Notes under the pieces: generated by a model
The model's input: only the letters and a program-made list of their open reading frames with translations
Told to the model about the DNA's origin: nothing
The model's database searches: none
Shown: piece by piece, positions 15,603 through 24,710 of the stretch
Layout: the number at the start of each line of letters is the position of its first letter
Position numbering within the stretch: the first letter of the stretch is position 1
Translations under genes and position numbers: made by a program
Source: UBA964 sp031382085
Lineage (GTDB): Bacteria; Pseudomonadota; Gammaproteobacteria; Steroidobacterales; Steroidobacteraceae
Assembly: GCA_031382085.1 (NCBI GenBank)
Contig: JANMYM010000063.1
Location: forward strand, 1 to 64,000
Direction: 5' to 3'
Length of the DNA stretch: 64,000 nucleotides

Positions 15603-17600
15603 GTGGGAGATTCAGGCTTGTATTTCGCAGATTTCGCCCGTCAGGCGCCGCGCGGCGCCGCCTTGTTGCTGACTTTGGCTTTAGCGGCCTGTGGAGGCGG
15701 TGGCTCCGGTTCCAACAGTGGCGGCAGCGGTGGCGGTACTACCACCACCCCTACGGTTGTCACCCTGACCGCGGGCTCGACCGCGCTGGATCCTGGTGCA
15801 ACCACCACGGTCACAGCGGCCCTCACCGGTCCTGGCGCCGCGTCTGGCGTCACCTGGTCGCTCACCGGCTCAGGCTCGCTGACCAATGCGACCAACACAA
15901 CCGTGACCTATGTTGCTCCGGCCAGCTTTCCGGGTAGCGAAACCATCGCGGTCACCGCCCGCGCGGTTGCCGACGCCACGGCCGGGGCCAATAGCCTGAT
16001 CGTGGTTAACGGTACGCCGGTACTACTGACACCGACGGTCTTCCCACTCAATCAGAACGTCGCTTACGGTGCACAGTTTGTGGTGGCGGGCGGCACGGCG
16101 CCATTCACGTGGGCGATAGCGTCCGGAACCCTGCCGACCGGCCTTGCGCTCGGTGCCAGCACCGTCAACAACAACACCATCACCGGCACGCCGACTGCGC
16201 TCGGCTCATCCGCCTTCAGCATCACCGCCACCGACAGCGTCGGACGCGTTGTTAGCGCCAACCTCACGCTGCGGGTACGCGAACAGACCGCGTGCCTGCT
16301 GGAGGGCAACTATGCGTTCATGTTCGCCGGATTCCGCGGCGCCGATTTCATCGCGCGCGGCGGCAGTCTCAGTTTCGCGACCGACGGCAAGATCACCGGC
16401 ACCGAGGATTTCGCCGACGCAGGCGCGTCGTCACTGGCGGCGACCCTGAGTGCCGGTACCTGCAAGACGACGGCGCAGAACTACGGCACCAACGAAGTCG
16501 CAAGCACGGCAGGCAACGCCAGCTATGCCTTCGCGGCCGTCAATAGTCTGAGCACGGCCTACTTCCACGAGTCGGACAACACCACCGCGCGCGGCTCCGG
16601 CGAGCTAACAGGCGTCGCGACGGCAGTCAGCACAGCACCCAGCGGCTCGTTCGCGTTTGGCCTCTATGGCGCCGACACCACCGGCGCCGGGCTCGCGGTC
16701 GTGGGCCGGGCCACGCTCGATGCCAGCGGCAATATCACTGCTGGCCGCGTTGATGTCGCCGGCCCGGGCGCGCAAACGGCAGCGGCGCTCACTGGCAATT
16801 TCGCTGCACCCAGTGCCGGCAATCGCGGCACGGCCACGCTGACTTTCGCCGGCCGTACGCTGACGGTCTATTACTACCCCGTCAGTGCCGAGCGCTTTTA
16901 TGCGTTGTCGGCAGCAGCTAACGCGCCGCGCCTGGCGGGTTTTGTCAGTCGTCAAACCGGCGTGGGCTCAACCACAAGTACCGCGTTCGCACAGTCCGGG
17001 ATCCTCAGTGCCTGGGGTGCGCCACTCGGCGCCGAACAGGTCACGGCGCTGGGACGCATGGCGCTCGCCGGTGCTAACACCGTGAATCTCGTGCTGGACA
17101 CCGCGCGCAAGGGTGACGCGCCGCGTACCGACAGCTACTCCAACATGACCGCCAGCGTCGAAGCTGATGGTCGCGCGGTGGTGACGTCGACCGATGCGTC
17201 GCGGCGCTTCGTGATTTATTTCGATGGCGTGGCCAGCGGCTACGTCGCCGAAACCACGGGCGTCGCCAAGTTCGGCCTGCTGGAAACCCAGGCAGCCGGC
17301 CCCTACCAGGCATTGCAAAACGGCTCGTTTGTGTCCTCGACACAGTTCGGCAATCGCGCTGCGACACTTTTGTTAGCCCCGCAGCTGACCCTGAATGGCG
17401 GCCTGCTTTCCGGGCCGGTGACCGGCAGCTACGCGTTCGACACCGCGACCGGGCGCGGTGCGGGTCAGGCGAGCATCGATTATTACGGCGGCAGCGGCTT
17501 GGTGCTCTATATCGTCAACGCGAACCGGCTGCGGATCATGGGCGGTGGCCAACGCGGACTTACGCCCGTCGGCAGCGCGATTTCCATCGCGCAACGCTAA
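15603..17600 (+). CDS. Large lipoprotein with Ig-like domain
   Basis: A 665-residue lipoprotein. The GTG start is preferred because AAAGAGGTG lies about nine bases upstream; a TTG start 14 codons earlier is possible. The lipobox LALAAC is followed by a Gly/Ser linker (GGGGSGSNSGGSGGG), so it is anchored in the outer membrane. Residues ~50-130 look like a bacterial Ig-type fold and ~140-220 like a putative-Ig domain (GGTAPFTWAIASGTLPTGLA). The remaining ~430 residues are Gly/Ala/Thr-rich beta structure of unknown function. Confidence 0.65.
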   Translation: MGDSGLYFADFARQAPRGAALLLTLALAACGGGGSGSNSGGSGGGTTTTPTVVTLTAGSTALDPGATTTVTAALTGPGAASGVTWSLTGSGSLTNATNTTVTYVAPASFPGSETIAVTARAVADATAGANSLIVVNGTPVLLTPTVFPLNQNVAYGAQFVVAGGTAPFTWAIASGTLPTGLALGASTVNNNTITGTPTALGSSAFSITATDSVGRVVSANLTLRVREQTACLLEGNYAFMFAGFRGADFIARGGSLSFATDGKITGTEDFADAGASSLAATLSAGTCKTTAQNYGTNEVASTAGNASYAFAAVNSLSTAYFHESDNTTARGSGELTGVATAVSTAPSGSFAFGLYGADTTGAGLAVVGRATLDASGNITAGRVDVAGPGAQTAAALTGNFAAPSAGNRGTATLTFAGRTLTVYYYPVSAERFYALSAAANAPRLAGFVSRQTGVGSTTSTAFAQSGILSAWGAPLGAEQVTALGRMALAGANTVNLVLDTARKGDAPRTDSYSNMTASVEADGRAVVTSTDASRRFVIYFDGVASGYVAETTGVAKFGLLETQAAGPYQALQNGSFVSSTQFGNRAATLLLAPQLTLNGGLLSGPVTGSYAFDTATGRGAGQASIDYYGGSGLVLYIVNANRLRIMGGGQRGLTPVGSAISIAQR

Positions 17601-17622
17601 GCAGCAGCGACGCCGCAGCCGA

Positions 17623-17994
17623 TCAGGCGTGTTTGCTGGTTTTTTTCCTGCGCCGCGGCACACGCGGTTTCGCGGCGCGGCGCGCGGCCCCGATGGCCTT
17701 GTCGGCCCAGACCTTCATGCTGTCGGCATCGTCAAACACCTCGGGTGGCGCTTCGTAATAGTTCAGCGATGCGGTCACGCCGCGCCGCGGATAGGTAAAC
17801 GGTGCCAGCTTGCGCGCCAGAAAATCCGCGCGGCTTTCGCCATCGGCTTTGAGATACAGACGATCGTCGGCAATCAACGCAAAGAACTGTTCATGCTGAT
17901 AGATTCCGAAGCCGCCGAACATCCGATTGCTGCGCAGGCCACGCAGCTGCGACATCTGCTCAAGGACAAATGCCAGAAATTCCCTGCTGCTCAT
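17623..17994 (-). CDS. TfoX N-terminal-domain protein
   Basis: A 123-residue single-domain protein matching the TfoX/Sxy N-terminal fold: FLEQMSQLRGLRSNR-like start, MFGGFGIYQHEQFFALIADD, RLYLKADGESRADF and the FTYPRRGVTASLNYYEAP segment. Full-length TfoX activates natural competence together with CRP; single-domain members are common and usually uncharacterised. It converges on the lipoprotein gene. A Lys/Arg-rich C-terminal tail could contact nucleic acid. Confidence 0.75.
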   Translation of the reverse strand: MSSREFLAFVLEQMSQLRGLRSNRMFGGFGIYQHEQFFALIADDRLYLKADGESRADFLARKLAPFTYPRRGVTASLNYYEAPPEVFDDADSMKVWADKAIGAARRAAKPRVPRRRKKTSKHA

Positions 17995-18107
17995 AGGCCG
18001 GCTATAACGATCATCGGCCAGAAAATGAGTATTGATTTCAAACAGTATCGACCTCCCCGGGGATTGTAGGCCAGAACACTCACTGCGCCCACTGACTGAA
18101 TCGCGCT

Positions 18108-19811
18108 ATGCTCATGCGCATGTGCATACCTCGATATTTCCCGCAGGCCCGCCCTGCTGCACTGCTGCTGGGCCTTTTGCTGATTGTCAGCGCGGCGCAG
18201 GCAGGCAGTCCCGCGACCGACAATTCCCTGAAAGACTATAGCGCCCAACTCGCGAAATTTCGCGTGGTCGCAATGCCATTCGACTCCAGCCGCTATACAC
18301 AGCGCCAAAAGCAACTCGTCGCCAAGCTGGCCGAGGCAACACGATATGCCGACGAGCTGTTCTGGGAGCAGAGCGATCCCGTAGGTCACAAACTGTTGCA
18401 GTCGCTTGCCGGCAGCAAAAGACCGAAGGACCAGCAGCTGCGCCGCATATTAGTCATCAATGGCGGCCGTTACGAATTGATTCGTGAGAATGCGCCGTTC
18501 GCCGGCGCCGGCCCGCGCCCCCCGGGCGGCAATATCTTCCCGGCCGACCTGACCCGCGCCGAATTCGACGCCTATGTCGCGAAGCACCCCGACCAGAAAG
18601 CGGCTTTATACGATCCCTTCACCGTCGTCAGGCGCCAGGGCCAGACGCTTGTTAGCATCCCGTATCACGTCGCCTATCGCAAATGGCTGGAGCCGATCGG
18701 CCAGGCGTTGCTGGCGGCAGCGGATTTATCGGACGATGCTGCTTTCGCGAACTACCTGCGCCTGCGTGCCGCCGCGCTGCTCAACGACGACTATTTTCAA
18801 AGCGATCTGGCCTGGCTCGATCTCGTCAACCCACAGTTCGACATCATCATTGCACCGTATGAGACCTACCTGGACCATTTCCTGGGCGTCAAGACTTCCT
18901 ACGGCGCCGCGGTCCTGATTCGCAATGACACCGAAAGCCGCAAGTTGGATGCCTTCAAGCAATACCTTGCGGACATACAGAAAGCGCTGCCGTTGGACGC
19001 TCAGGACCTGCCTTCCGCGGAAGGCCATGTGTCACCGATGGAAGTCATGGATGCTCCGTTGCGCGGCGGCGATTTGCGCCATGGATATCAGGCGGCCGCA
19101 GACAATCTTCCTAACGACCCACGCGTCCACGAACAAAAAGGTTCGAAGAAGATTTTCTTTAAGAATTTTCTCGATGCGCGCGTCAACTACGTCATCCTGC
19201 CGATCGCCAGGCGCCTGTTGCGGGAAGATCAGGCCGCGCTCGCGACCGCGGATGGCCAGCTCAGGTTCGTGCTCATGCACGAAATCGCGCATGGCCTGGG
19301 TCCCACGGCGGCGCGCACGCCGTCGGGTAAACAGGACATTCGCGCCGCGATCGGTCCCGAGTACAGCGGCCTGGAGGAAGCGAAGGCTGACATTGTCGGA
19401 CTGTATGCGCTGAAATGGCTCGCCGACCACGGCCATATAACAGCATCGCAACTGACTGAGAGTTACGCGTCGCACGTCGCGGGTATATTCCGCACCGTGC
19501 GCTTCGGTATCGCCGAGGCGCACGGCCGCGCCGAAATCATGGAATTCAATTTCCTGGCTGAACGCGGTATCGTCAGCTACGACAAAAAAACCGGCCGATA
19601 CGCCATCGATTTTGCCGGCATGCCGGCGGGTATCGCCGCCCTCACCAAGGAATTGCTCGAGCAGGAAGCCACGGGCGATCGAGCGCGCGTCAGCGCCTGG
19701 TTCACGAAATATGGCACGATGTCGCCACAGCTAACAGCGGCGCTCAGGAATGTCGATGCGGTGCCGGTAGACATCGATCCCGTGTCCGACCTCGAAGCAC
19801 TGCGGCATTGA
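18108..19811 (+). CDS. M49-like metallopeptidase, exported
   Basis: A 567-residue protein with an N-terminal signal segment. The zinc site is HEIAH (from residue ~391), followed about 30 residues later by EEAKAD (~423), the order and motifs of dipeptidyl-peptidase III (M49). Classical M49 enzymes have HExxxH; this one has the shorter HExxH, known from some bacterial members. The enzymes remove dipeptides from N termini. Three ATG codons lie close together at the start, so the exact start is uncertain by a few residues. Confidence 0.7.
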   Translation: MLMRMCIPRYFPQARPAALLLGLLLIVSAAQAGSPATDNSLKDYSAQLAKFRVVAMPFDSSRYTQRQKQLVAKLAEATRYADELFWEQSDPVGHKLLQSLAGSKRPKDQQLRRILVINGGRYELIRENAPFAGAGPRPPGGNIFPADLTRAEFDAYVAKHPDQKAALYDPFTVVRRQGQTLVSIPYHVAYRKWLEPIGQALLAAADLSDDAAFANYLRLRAAALLNDDYFQSDLAWLDLVNPQFDIIIAPYETYLDHFLGVKTSYGAAVLIRNDTESRKLDAFKQYLADIQKALPLDAQDLPSAEGHVSPMEVMDAPLRGGDLRHGYQAAADNLPNDPRVHEQKGSKKIFFKNFLDARVNYVILPIARRLLREDQAALATADGQLRFVLMHEIAHGLGPTAARTPSGKQDIRAAIGPEYSGLEEAKADIVGLYALKWLADHGHITASQLTESYASHVAGIFRTVRFGIAEAHGRAEIMEFNFLAERGIVSYDKKTGRYAIDFAGMPAGIAALTKELLEQEATGDRARVSAWFTKYGTMSPQLTAALRNVDAVPVDIDPVSDLEALRH

Positions 19812-19915
19812 TGAGGTAGTCGCTCGCGCTGCGTCAGATCGCGGGATAGGCCGCTGCGAGGAGCATGCGGTGGTGACTTATCTGGAGCTGAAGGAGTGAC
19901 GTCGAGCTAACAAGC

Positions 19916-21454
19916 TCAATTGACCGTAAAGGATCCGTCGTCGACATCCTTCAGCATCCGCCGCATGATCTTGCCCGAGGATGTCGTGGGCACCGCGGTC
20001 ACAAACTGCAACGCGCGCGGGACCTTGTATGCCGCCAGTTGCGCGCGGCAATGGGCCACGAGATCCGCTCGTGATACTTGAGCGCCCGGCTTCAGGATCA
20101 CGTAGGCCTTGGCCAACTCCCCCTTTGCTTCGTCCGGCACACTGCCGACCGCCGCCAGCGCCACCGCGGGGTGCATGCACAGCACGCGTTCAATTTCAGC
20201 CGGATAGACATTGAATCCGGCGGTGATGATCATGTCCTTCTTGCGATCGACGATTGTCGCGTAGCCGTCTTCGTCCATGGTTGCGATGTCGCCGGTGTGC
20301 AACCAGCCATCGGGCCGGATTGTATCGGCCGTGCCTTTCGGATTGTTGTAGTAGCCCTGCATCACCAGCGGGCCGCGAAACATCAGTTCACCGCGTTCGC
20401 CCAGCGGCATCTCCTTTTCAGGATCATTCACGTCGACGATGCGGAACGCGTTGCCGGGATACGGAATGCCGATCGTTCCAGCCTTGTTAGGTCCATAGGC
20501 CGGATTTGCGGTCGCGGCGCCGGCAAGCTCGGTCATGCCCCAGACTTCGTAGACCGGACAACCGGTGCGCGCCGTGAATTCCTGCGCCTTGGCCGCCGGC
20601 AACGTTTGACCACCTCCCCAGCAGCGGGTCAGGCTCGAGAGATCGTACTCATCGAAGTCTGGATGTGCGAGCAGGTAGTAATAGGCTGTCGGCACACCAT
20701 CCATCACCGTGACGCGGTGTTGCTGGATGGCAGTGAGAACCGCAATCTCGCTGAAGCGCGGTACCACGATTAGCATCGAACCTGCCATCATCGCCGCATT
20801 GAACACGCAGCTTCCATAGACATGCGGCAGCGGCAACGCGTTGATGAGTCGATCTTCCGCCGTCCGCGCCGACATCAGAGCAGTGCCCACCGCGGCGCCA
20901 ACCACGGACCTGTGACTCTGCATGGCGCCTTTCGGGTGTCCCGTCGTTCCCGAGGTGTAGCAAATGGCGGCCAGGTCCGCAGGCCGGCGTCGTGGCCCCG
21001 TAAATTCCGGGCTGGCGTGCTGCAGCCAGTCATTCAGCATCCTGGCCCCGGCGACAGGCGCCTCGCCCCAGAACACCAAGTCTGTCAGGTTGCCAGCGCC
21101 CTTCAGCACCAGCAGCGTGTCGGCCTTGTCCACGGCGGCGAGCACCACGCGCGACCCTGCGTCGCCCACGGCAAAACGCACTTCGTCCGGTGTGAGCATG
21201 GTGTTGAGCGGATTCACCACCGCCCCGGTCTTCACAATGCCGTAGTAGCTAACAAGCCACTCCCAGCTGTTGGCACCAAACAGACTCACGCGGTCACCCG
21301 GCTGTATTCCGACGGCGGCCAGGCCGTTAGCAACCCTGTTGGACATGGCATCGAGCTCGCGAAACGAGAATTGCCGCTCCTCGACGATCAATGCGGTGCG
21401 ATCTTTGAACTTGCGAGCAGCCTGCGGAAGAATTTCTGCGAGTGTTGAAACCAT
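19916..21454 (-). CDS. Acyl-CoA synthetase, AMP-forming
   Basis: A 512-residue adenylate-forming enzyme. Motifs: P-loop-like YTSGTTGHPKGAMQSH, the adenine-binding VYEVWGMTELAG, the hinge GDIATMDEDGYATIVDRKKD, and the catalytic C-terminal lysine in TTSSGKIMRR. The enzyme activates a carboxylic acid to acyl-AMP and then acyl-CoA. It is close to medium/long-chain or aromatic-acid FadD-type ligases; the substrate cannot be fixed from sequence. Two bases separate it from the SgcJ-like gene upstream, so they are co-transcribed. Confidence 0.85.
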   Translation of the reverse strand: MVSTLAEILPQAARKFKDRTALIVEERQFSFRELDAMSNRVANGLAAVGIQPGDRVSLFGANSWEWLVSYYGIVKTGAVVNPLNTMLTPDEVRFAVGDAGSRVVLAAVDKADTLLVLKGAGNLTDLVFWGEAPVAGARMLNDWLQHASPEFTGPRRRPADLAAICYTSGTTGHPKGAMQSHRSVVGAAVGTALMSARTAEDRLINALPLPHVYGSCVFNAAMMAGSMLIVVPRFSEIAVLTAIQQHRVTVMDGVPTAYYYLLAHPDFDEYDLSSLTRCWGGGQTLPAAKAQEFTARTGCPVYEVWGMTELAGAATANPAYGPNKAGTIGIPYPGNAFRIVDVNDPEKEMPLGERGELMFRGPLVMQGYYNNPKGTADTIRPDGWLHTGDIATMDEDGYATIVDRKKDMIITAGFNVYPAEIERVLCMHPAVALAAVGSVPDEAKGELAKAYVILKPGAQVSRADLVAHCRAQLAAYKVPRALQFVTAVPTTSSGKIMRRMLKDVDDGSFTVN

Positions 21455-21456
21455 GG

Positions 21457-22035
21457 TCAGGACGCTACTCTGAAGCCTGACTCAGGTAGCGCGTAAGCTG
21501 CTGGTGGCCCGCCATGCCACCCGTCGGCGAATGCGCCCAACGGCGGACCTTTCGGAAACGGCGTCTCGGGAATGCTATTCGTGTTCTGGAAGCTCGAGAT
21601 CAGCCATTGTCCGTTAGCTTTTCGCAGGATTTGCAGCTGGATACCTTCGCGCGGTGGCGCCGGCGCTCCTGGCGGCACCTTGGCTCCATCCATCGTCCAA
21701 CGCACATGCACAATCGCCGTCGCACGATCGAGAAAACGGGAGTGCACATCGGTGATCGTGAGTTTACTGTCGCGGAACACCCAGGCGAACGCGTCGGACA
21801 GTTTGCTTTGAATCTCCGCGCGCCCCCGCCACCACCAGCCCAGCACGTTGACGATGTCGCCATCCTGGGCAAAGAGTTCTGCGTACGCAGCCGCGTCATG
21901 CGCGTTCCAGGCGGCCGCCTGCCGCGCTTCAACGGCGCGAATCGCGGACTCATCCGCATCTGAAGCAAGGGCGTGGGCAGTCAAAAGGATTCCCAGCATC
22001 AGCCCATACGCGGCATGCCTGGTATGCTTGTTCAT
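21457..22035 (-). CDS. SgcJ/EcaC-family NTF2-like protein, exported
   Basis: A 192-residue protein with a signal peptide (to about residue 25). The rest is an NTF2-like/DUF4440 fold: IRAVEARQAAAWNAHDAAAY, FAQDGDIVNVLGWWWRGRAE and WLISSFQNTNS. Members of this class are small-molecule binding or isomerase-like proteins, often called SgcJ/EcaC oxidoreductases without biochemical proof. It sits directly upstream of the acyl-CoA synthetase in the same operon. Confidence 0.75.
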   Translation of the reverse strand: MNKHTRHAAYGLMLGILLTAHALASDADESAIRAVEARQAAAWNAHDAAAYAELFAQDGDIVNVLGWWWRGRAEIQSKLSDAFAWVFRDSKLTITDVHSRFLDRATAIVHVRWTMDGAKVPPGAPAPPREGIQLQILRKANGQWLISSFQNTNSIPETPFPKGPPLGAFADGWHGGPPAAYALPESGFRVAS

Positions 22036-22196
22036 CGCACTACTCCTCGAAACCTAACGTTTCAGTCGAATGGTTTGCCAGTCACTGGACCATTAGCCGG
22101 CGATTTCCGGTTCCACTAAGTTGGTCCGCTGCACGCCGGTGCGGGAGGAAAAACGACTGGAAATAATCGTCAGACCAGAATGATTCATGATGGCAC

Positions 22197-22622
22197 TCAC
22201 AATGCGCTGGGTGCTGCGACCGACATGTCGGCGACTTCGGGTGGCTCTGTCGTGTTCTCGGTGCCTTCACCTGGCGTAATAAACAGCAGGCGGGCAAATG
22301 TTGCAACCTTGGCAGTATGCCACGTGCCCTTGGGCACAGCCGCCCAGGTACCGCGCTGCGTGAGATCGATAACTTGATCTTCGCCAGCGCGTCGAAAAAT
22401 CAGGCGGACCCGCCCGTCCAGCAAATACAGCAACTCGTCCCCCGCCGGGTGCATTTCCCAGGTATCCCAGTCGCGCTCAAAGCTGTGTTCCGACACCAGA
22501 ATGCATCGCTTGAACAGCGCGAAATCTCGATCGAGTTCGGCGTACATCGTCGGACCTACCGTGACCGGCACCAGACGCAGGCCGCTGTCGATCACAGCAA
22601 AATTATTTTTCAGCTCCAGCAT
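22197..22622 (-). CDS. Cupin-domain protein
   Basis: A 141-residue single cupin. The ATG with AGGAG nine bases upstream is preferred over earlier frame extension. The barrel shows WEMHPAGDELLYLLDGRVRL with the usual His and Glu, and later TWAAVPKGTWHTAKV with the second His. It may bind a metal and a small ligand. The 160 bases between this gene and the SgcJ-like gene downstream hold no recognisable feature. Confidence 0.7.
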   Translation of the reverse strand: MLELKNNFAVIDSGLRLVPVTVGPTMYAELDRDFALFKRCILVSEHSFERDWDTWEMHPAGDELLYLLDGRVRLIFRRAGEDQVIDLTQRGTWAAVPKGTWHTAKVATFARLLFITPGEGTENTTEPPEVADMSVAAPSAL

Positions 22623-22710
22623 TAGGCGGCTCCTGGACCGAGAGGATCTATGGAATGCGTACCGGCAGTCATATTGCGGAAATACCAGGCATGCGCAAAG
22701 CCAATAATTG

Positions 22711-23670
22711 TCACTGCTCCATAGTATCGACAATAAGTTTCTGCGTCATGGCACGGATGGTCGCCTGCTCAATGCAGATGACCAGATGGCCTCCGCGCTC
22801 GAAGCGAACCAGCTTTGCGCCCGGAATATAGGCGGCGGCGTACTCGGCATTACGGTAGAGCTGCAGCCCATCGTCGGCGGCATGCAATATCAATGTTGAG
22901 GCCCGGATCGCAGCAATCCTTTTGTTAGGCATAGCCGCCTGGCTATCGAAAACTGTCCCGGCTGAGCGCGGCGCGACGGGATTCATGAAATCGATGATCT
23001 GGTCGACGAGGTCGCGTTGCGGCGACGTCAGGCTTGCAATCACTTGTTTGTTAGCTCCCATCAGTTCCATCAGCTGTGCCTTGAACACGCGGGAGACGGC
23101 CCAGTACAGGAAGTCATACTGAAAAATTGCCTTCAGCATGTCACCCTTCTGATTCGCCTGTGATTGATTCGGGTCGGTCGATGCGGCTATGCCCGCGGAG
23201 ATGAGCGTCAATGACGACACGCGCTCAGGATGCAGGACGGCAAACAGCAAGGCCGATGGCCCGCCATGCGACAAGGTGACGACCGCAACTCTCTTGATGG
23301 CCAGGTGATCGAGCAGATACGCATACGCATGTGCCTGATCGTCAAACGTGGCGCCCGCCTGAAAGGTCGAGCGCAGGTACCCAAAACGCGACGGAGCCAT
23401 CCAGTGGAATTGCTCGCCGAGCACAGCGCGCACCATCAATTCGCCCTGATCGTGGCCGCCTCCGCTGCCATGAATCACGAGCACCGGAGGGCCGGAGCCA
23501 CCTTCGGTGTATTCGATGTCGCCGTAAGGCGAAGCGATGACCGTGCCGCTGGCGCCAACGCGATTATAGGCGCGATTCATGTCCGTGAAATACGCGGCAG
23601 CGACCCAGACAAGCGCAGAAAAAATTGCTAATCCGAGCCAGACCAACGGCCGCTTGAGAAAGGATTTCAA
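22711..23670 (-). CDS. Membrane-anchored alpha/beta hydrolase
   Basis: A 319-residue protein: one N-terminal membrane helix (~residues 5-27), then an alpha/beta-hydrolase fold with oxyanion motif VIHGSGGGHDQG, nucleophile Ser in TLSHGGPSA, Asp in LHAADDG and His in ERGGHLV. The start is probably TTG at 23670, whose TTGA overlaps the stop of the small upstream gene, giving translational coupling. Substrate unknown. Confidence 0.75.
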   Translation of the reverse strand: MKSFLKRPLVWLGLAIFSALVWVAAAYFTDMNRAYNRVGASGTVIASPYGDIEYTEGGSGPPVLVIHGSGGGHDQGELMVRAVLGEQFHWMAPSRFGYLRSTFQAGATFDDQAHAYAYLLDHLAIKRVAVVTLSHGGPSALLFAVLHPERVSSLTLISAGIAASTDPNQSQANQKGDMLKAIFQYDFLYWAVSRVFKAQLMELMGANKQVIASLTSPQRDLVDQIIDFMNPVAPRSAGTVFDSQAAMPNKRIAAIRASTLILHAADDGLQLYRNAEYAAAYIPGAKLVRFERGGHLVICIEQATIRAMTQKLIVDTMEQ

Positions 23671-23897
23671 ACCAGCGCCAGCTCGCGAATCGTGTCTTCG
23701 GTAATCGTCGTCGGGACTTTCGATGACTTCTTCGGCCAGGATACCCAGACACTGGCGCCGGGCGGCAAAGGATCGACGAGTGCTCGGCAATTCTTCGGGG
23801 CGGTCAACAGAAACACGCGATTGCCGTCACGATATCCGAGTATCCCGCTGGTTTTGTCGTATTCATTCTTTAATCGTAAGCGCTTGCAAAGAAACAC
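23667..23897 (-). CDS. Small overlapping protein, function unknown
   Basis: A 76-residue frame if the GTG at 23897 is used. It overlaps the end of the GNAT gene by about 35 bases and the start of the hydrolase by four. The segment SGILGYRDGNRVFLLTAPKN followed by a Pro-rich GASVWVSWPKKSSKVP block reads like a genuine small beta-domain rather than random sequence, but no family is recognised. The double overlap suggests one translationally coupled message for all three genes. Confidence 0.4.
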   Translation of the reverse strand: MFLCKRLRLKNEYDKTSGILGYRDGNRVFLLTAPKNCRALVDPLPPGASVWVSWPKKSSKVPTTITEDTIRELALV

Positions 23898-24372
23898 GCT
23901 TGTTGCCCGGTCCCACACACTGCGTTCCGACTTCCCTGAAACCCAGGCGACGGTGCAGCCGCTCGGAGGCAGGATTCGGCGGCTCCACATCGAACTCGCA
24001 GGTGATCAATCTGATTGCGCTGCTGCTCGCAAACTGGAATAGATCGTCATACAGTCGCAGACCCGCGCCGCGACCCTGCATGGACTCCGACACGACGATA
24101 CGATCGATGTAGAGAAAATCGGCATAGGTCGAAGAGAACCATCGGTAATTCGGGCTGTCGTAAGGCGCTCCCGGGCGCAACGCGAGCAGGAAGGCTTGCA
24201 CAATGCCGTCTGCGTCAAGCACGCGGTGATATGGCGCAGCGTGATGCAGCATCGTCAAATGCTCGAGATCCAGTGGACTCAGGAAACGAACGGATTCCTC
24301 GTTGAGCGAAAGAATTCGCGTGAAGTCGGCGGTATTCGCATCCCGAATCGCGCTATGCCAGTGTTTCCCCAT
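23863..24372 (-). CDS. GNAT-family acetyltransferase
   Basis: A 169-residue protein starting at MGKHWHSAIRDANTADFTRI. It has the GNAT core: the IDRIVVSESMQGRGAGLRLY strand and pyrophosphate-binding loop (QGRGAG), then LITCEFDVEPPNPASERLHR and LGFREVGTQ. It transfers an acetyl group to an amine; target unknown. It is first in a three-gene overlapping group with the small protein and the alpha/beta hydrolase. Confidence 0.85.
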   Translation of the reverse strand: MGKHWHSAIRDANTADFTRILSLNEESVRFLSPLDLEHLTMLHHAAPYHRVLDADGIVQAFLLALRPGAPYDSPNYRWFSSTYADFLYIDRIVVSESMQGRGAGLRLYDDLFQFASSSAIRLITCEFDVEPPNPASERLHRRLGFREVGTQCVGPGNKRVSLQALTIKE

Positions 24373-24399
24373 TGAGCAGGCGATTATAGTCTGACGCCT

Positions 24400-24648
24400 G
24401 TGCCAAGCCAGACTGAAGACCAAGCACCCATTCGCGTGGCACCCGGTGACCTGGCGCCCGAAACGCTGCGCGCGGTGATCGAGTCCTTTATCCTGCGCGA
24501 AGGCACGGACTATGGCTTGCACGAAAGTTCGCTCGAGGACAAGGTCGCACAGGTGTTAGCTCAATTGCGCCGTCGCGAGGCGTATGTCGTTTTCGATCCA
24601 GTCACGGAGTCGGTCAGCCTGGTTCTGGCGCGAGAGATCAGGAGCTGA
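24400..24648 (+). CDS. YheU/UPF0270-family protein
   Basis: An 82-residue protein whose core matches YheU of enteric bacteria: LAPETLRAVIESFILREGTD, then YGLHESSLEDKVAQVLAQLR and a short closing strand. The N terminus is a few residues longer than in E. coli and a GTG start is used. Function is unknown. It is divergent from the GNAT gene. Confidence 0.8.
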   Translation: MPSQTEDQAPIRVAPGDLAPETLRAVIESFILREGTDYGLHESSLEDKVAQVLAQLRRREAYVVFDPVTESVSLVLAREIRS

Positions 24649-24710
24649 TTGCGCAGGCGCTTCGCCGATCCGCATTGCTGGACTGCAGACGTTACATTCT
24701 GTGCCGCTGC

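Noticed and set aside
19812..19915. A short in-frame tail reading EEHAVVTYLELKE before a stop
   Set aside because: Only about 13 codons with no start or family match; it may be a gene fragment but cannot be supported.
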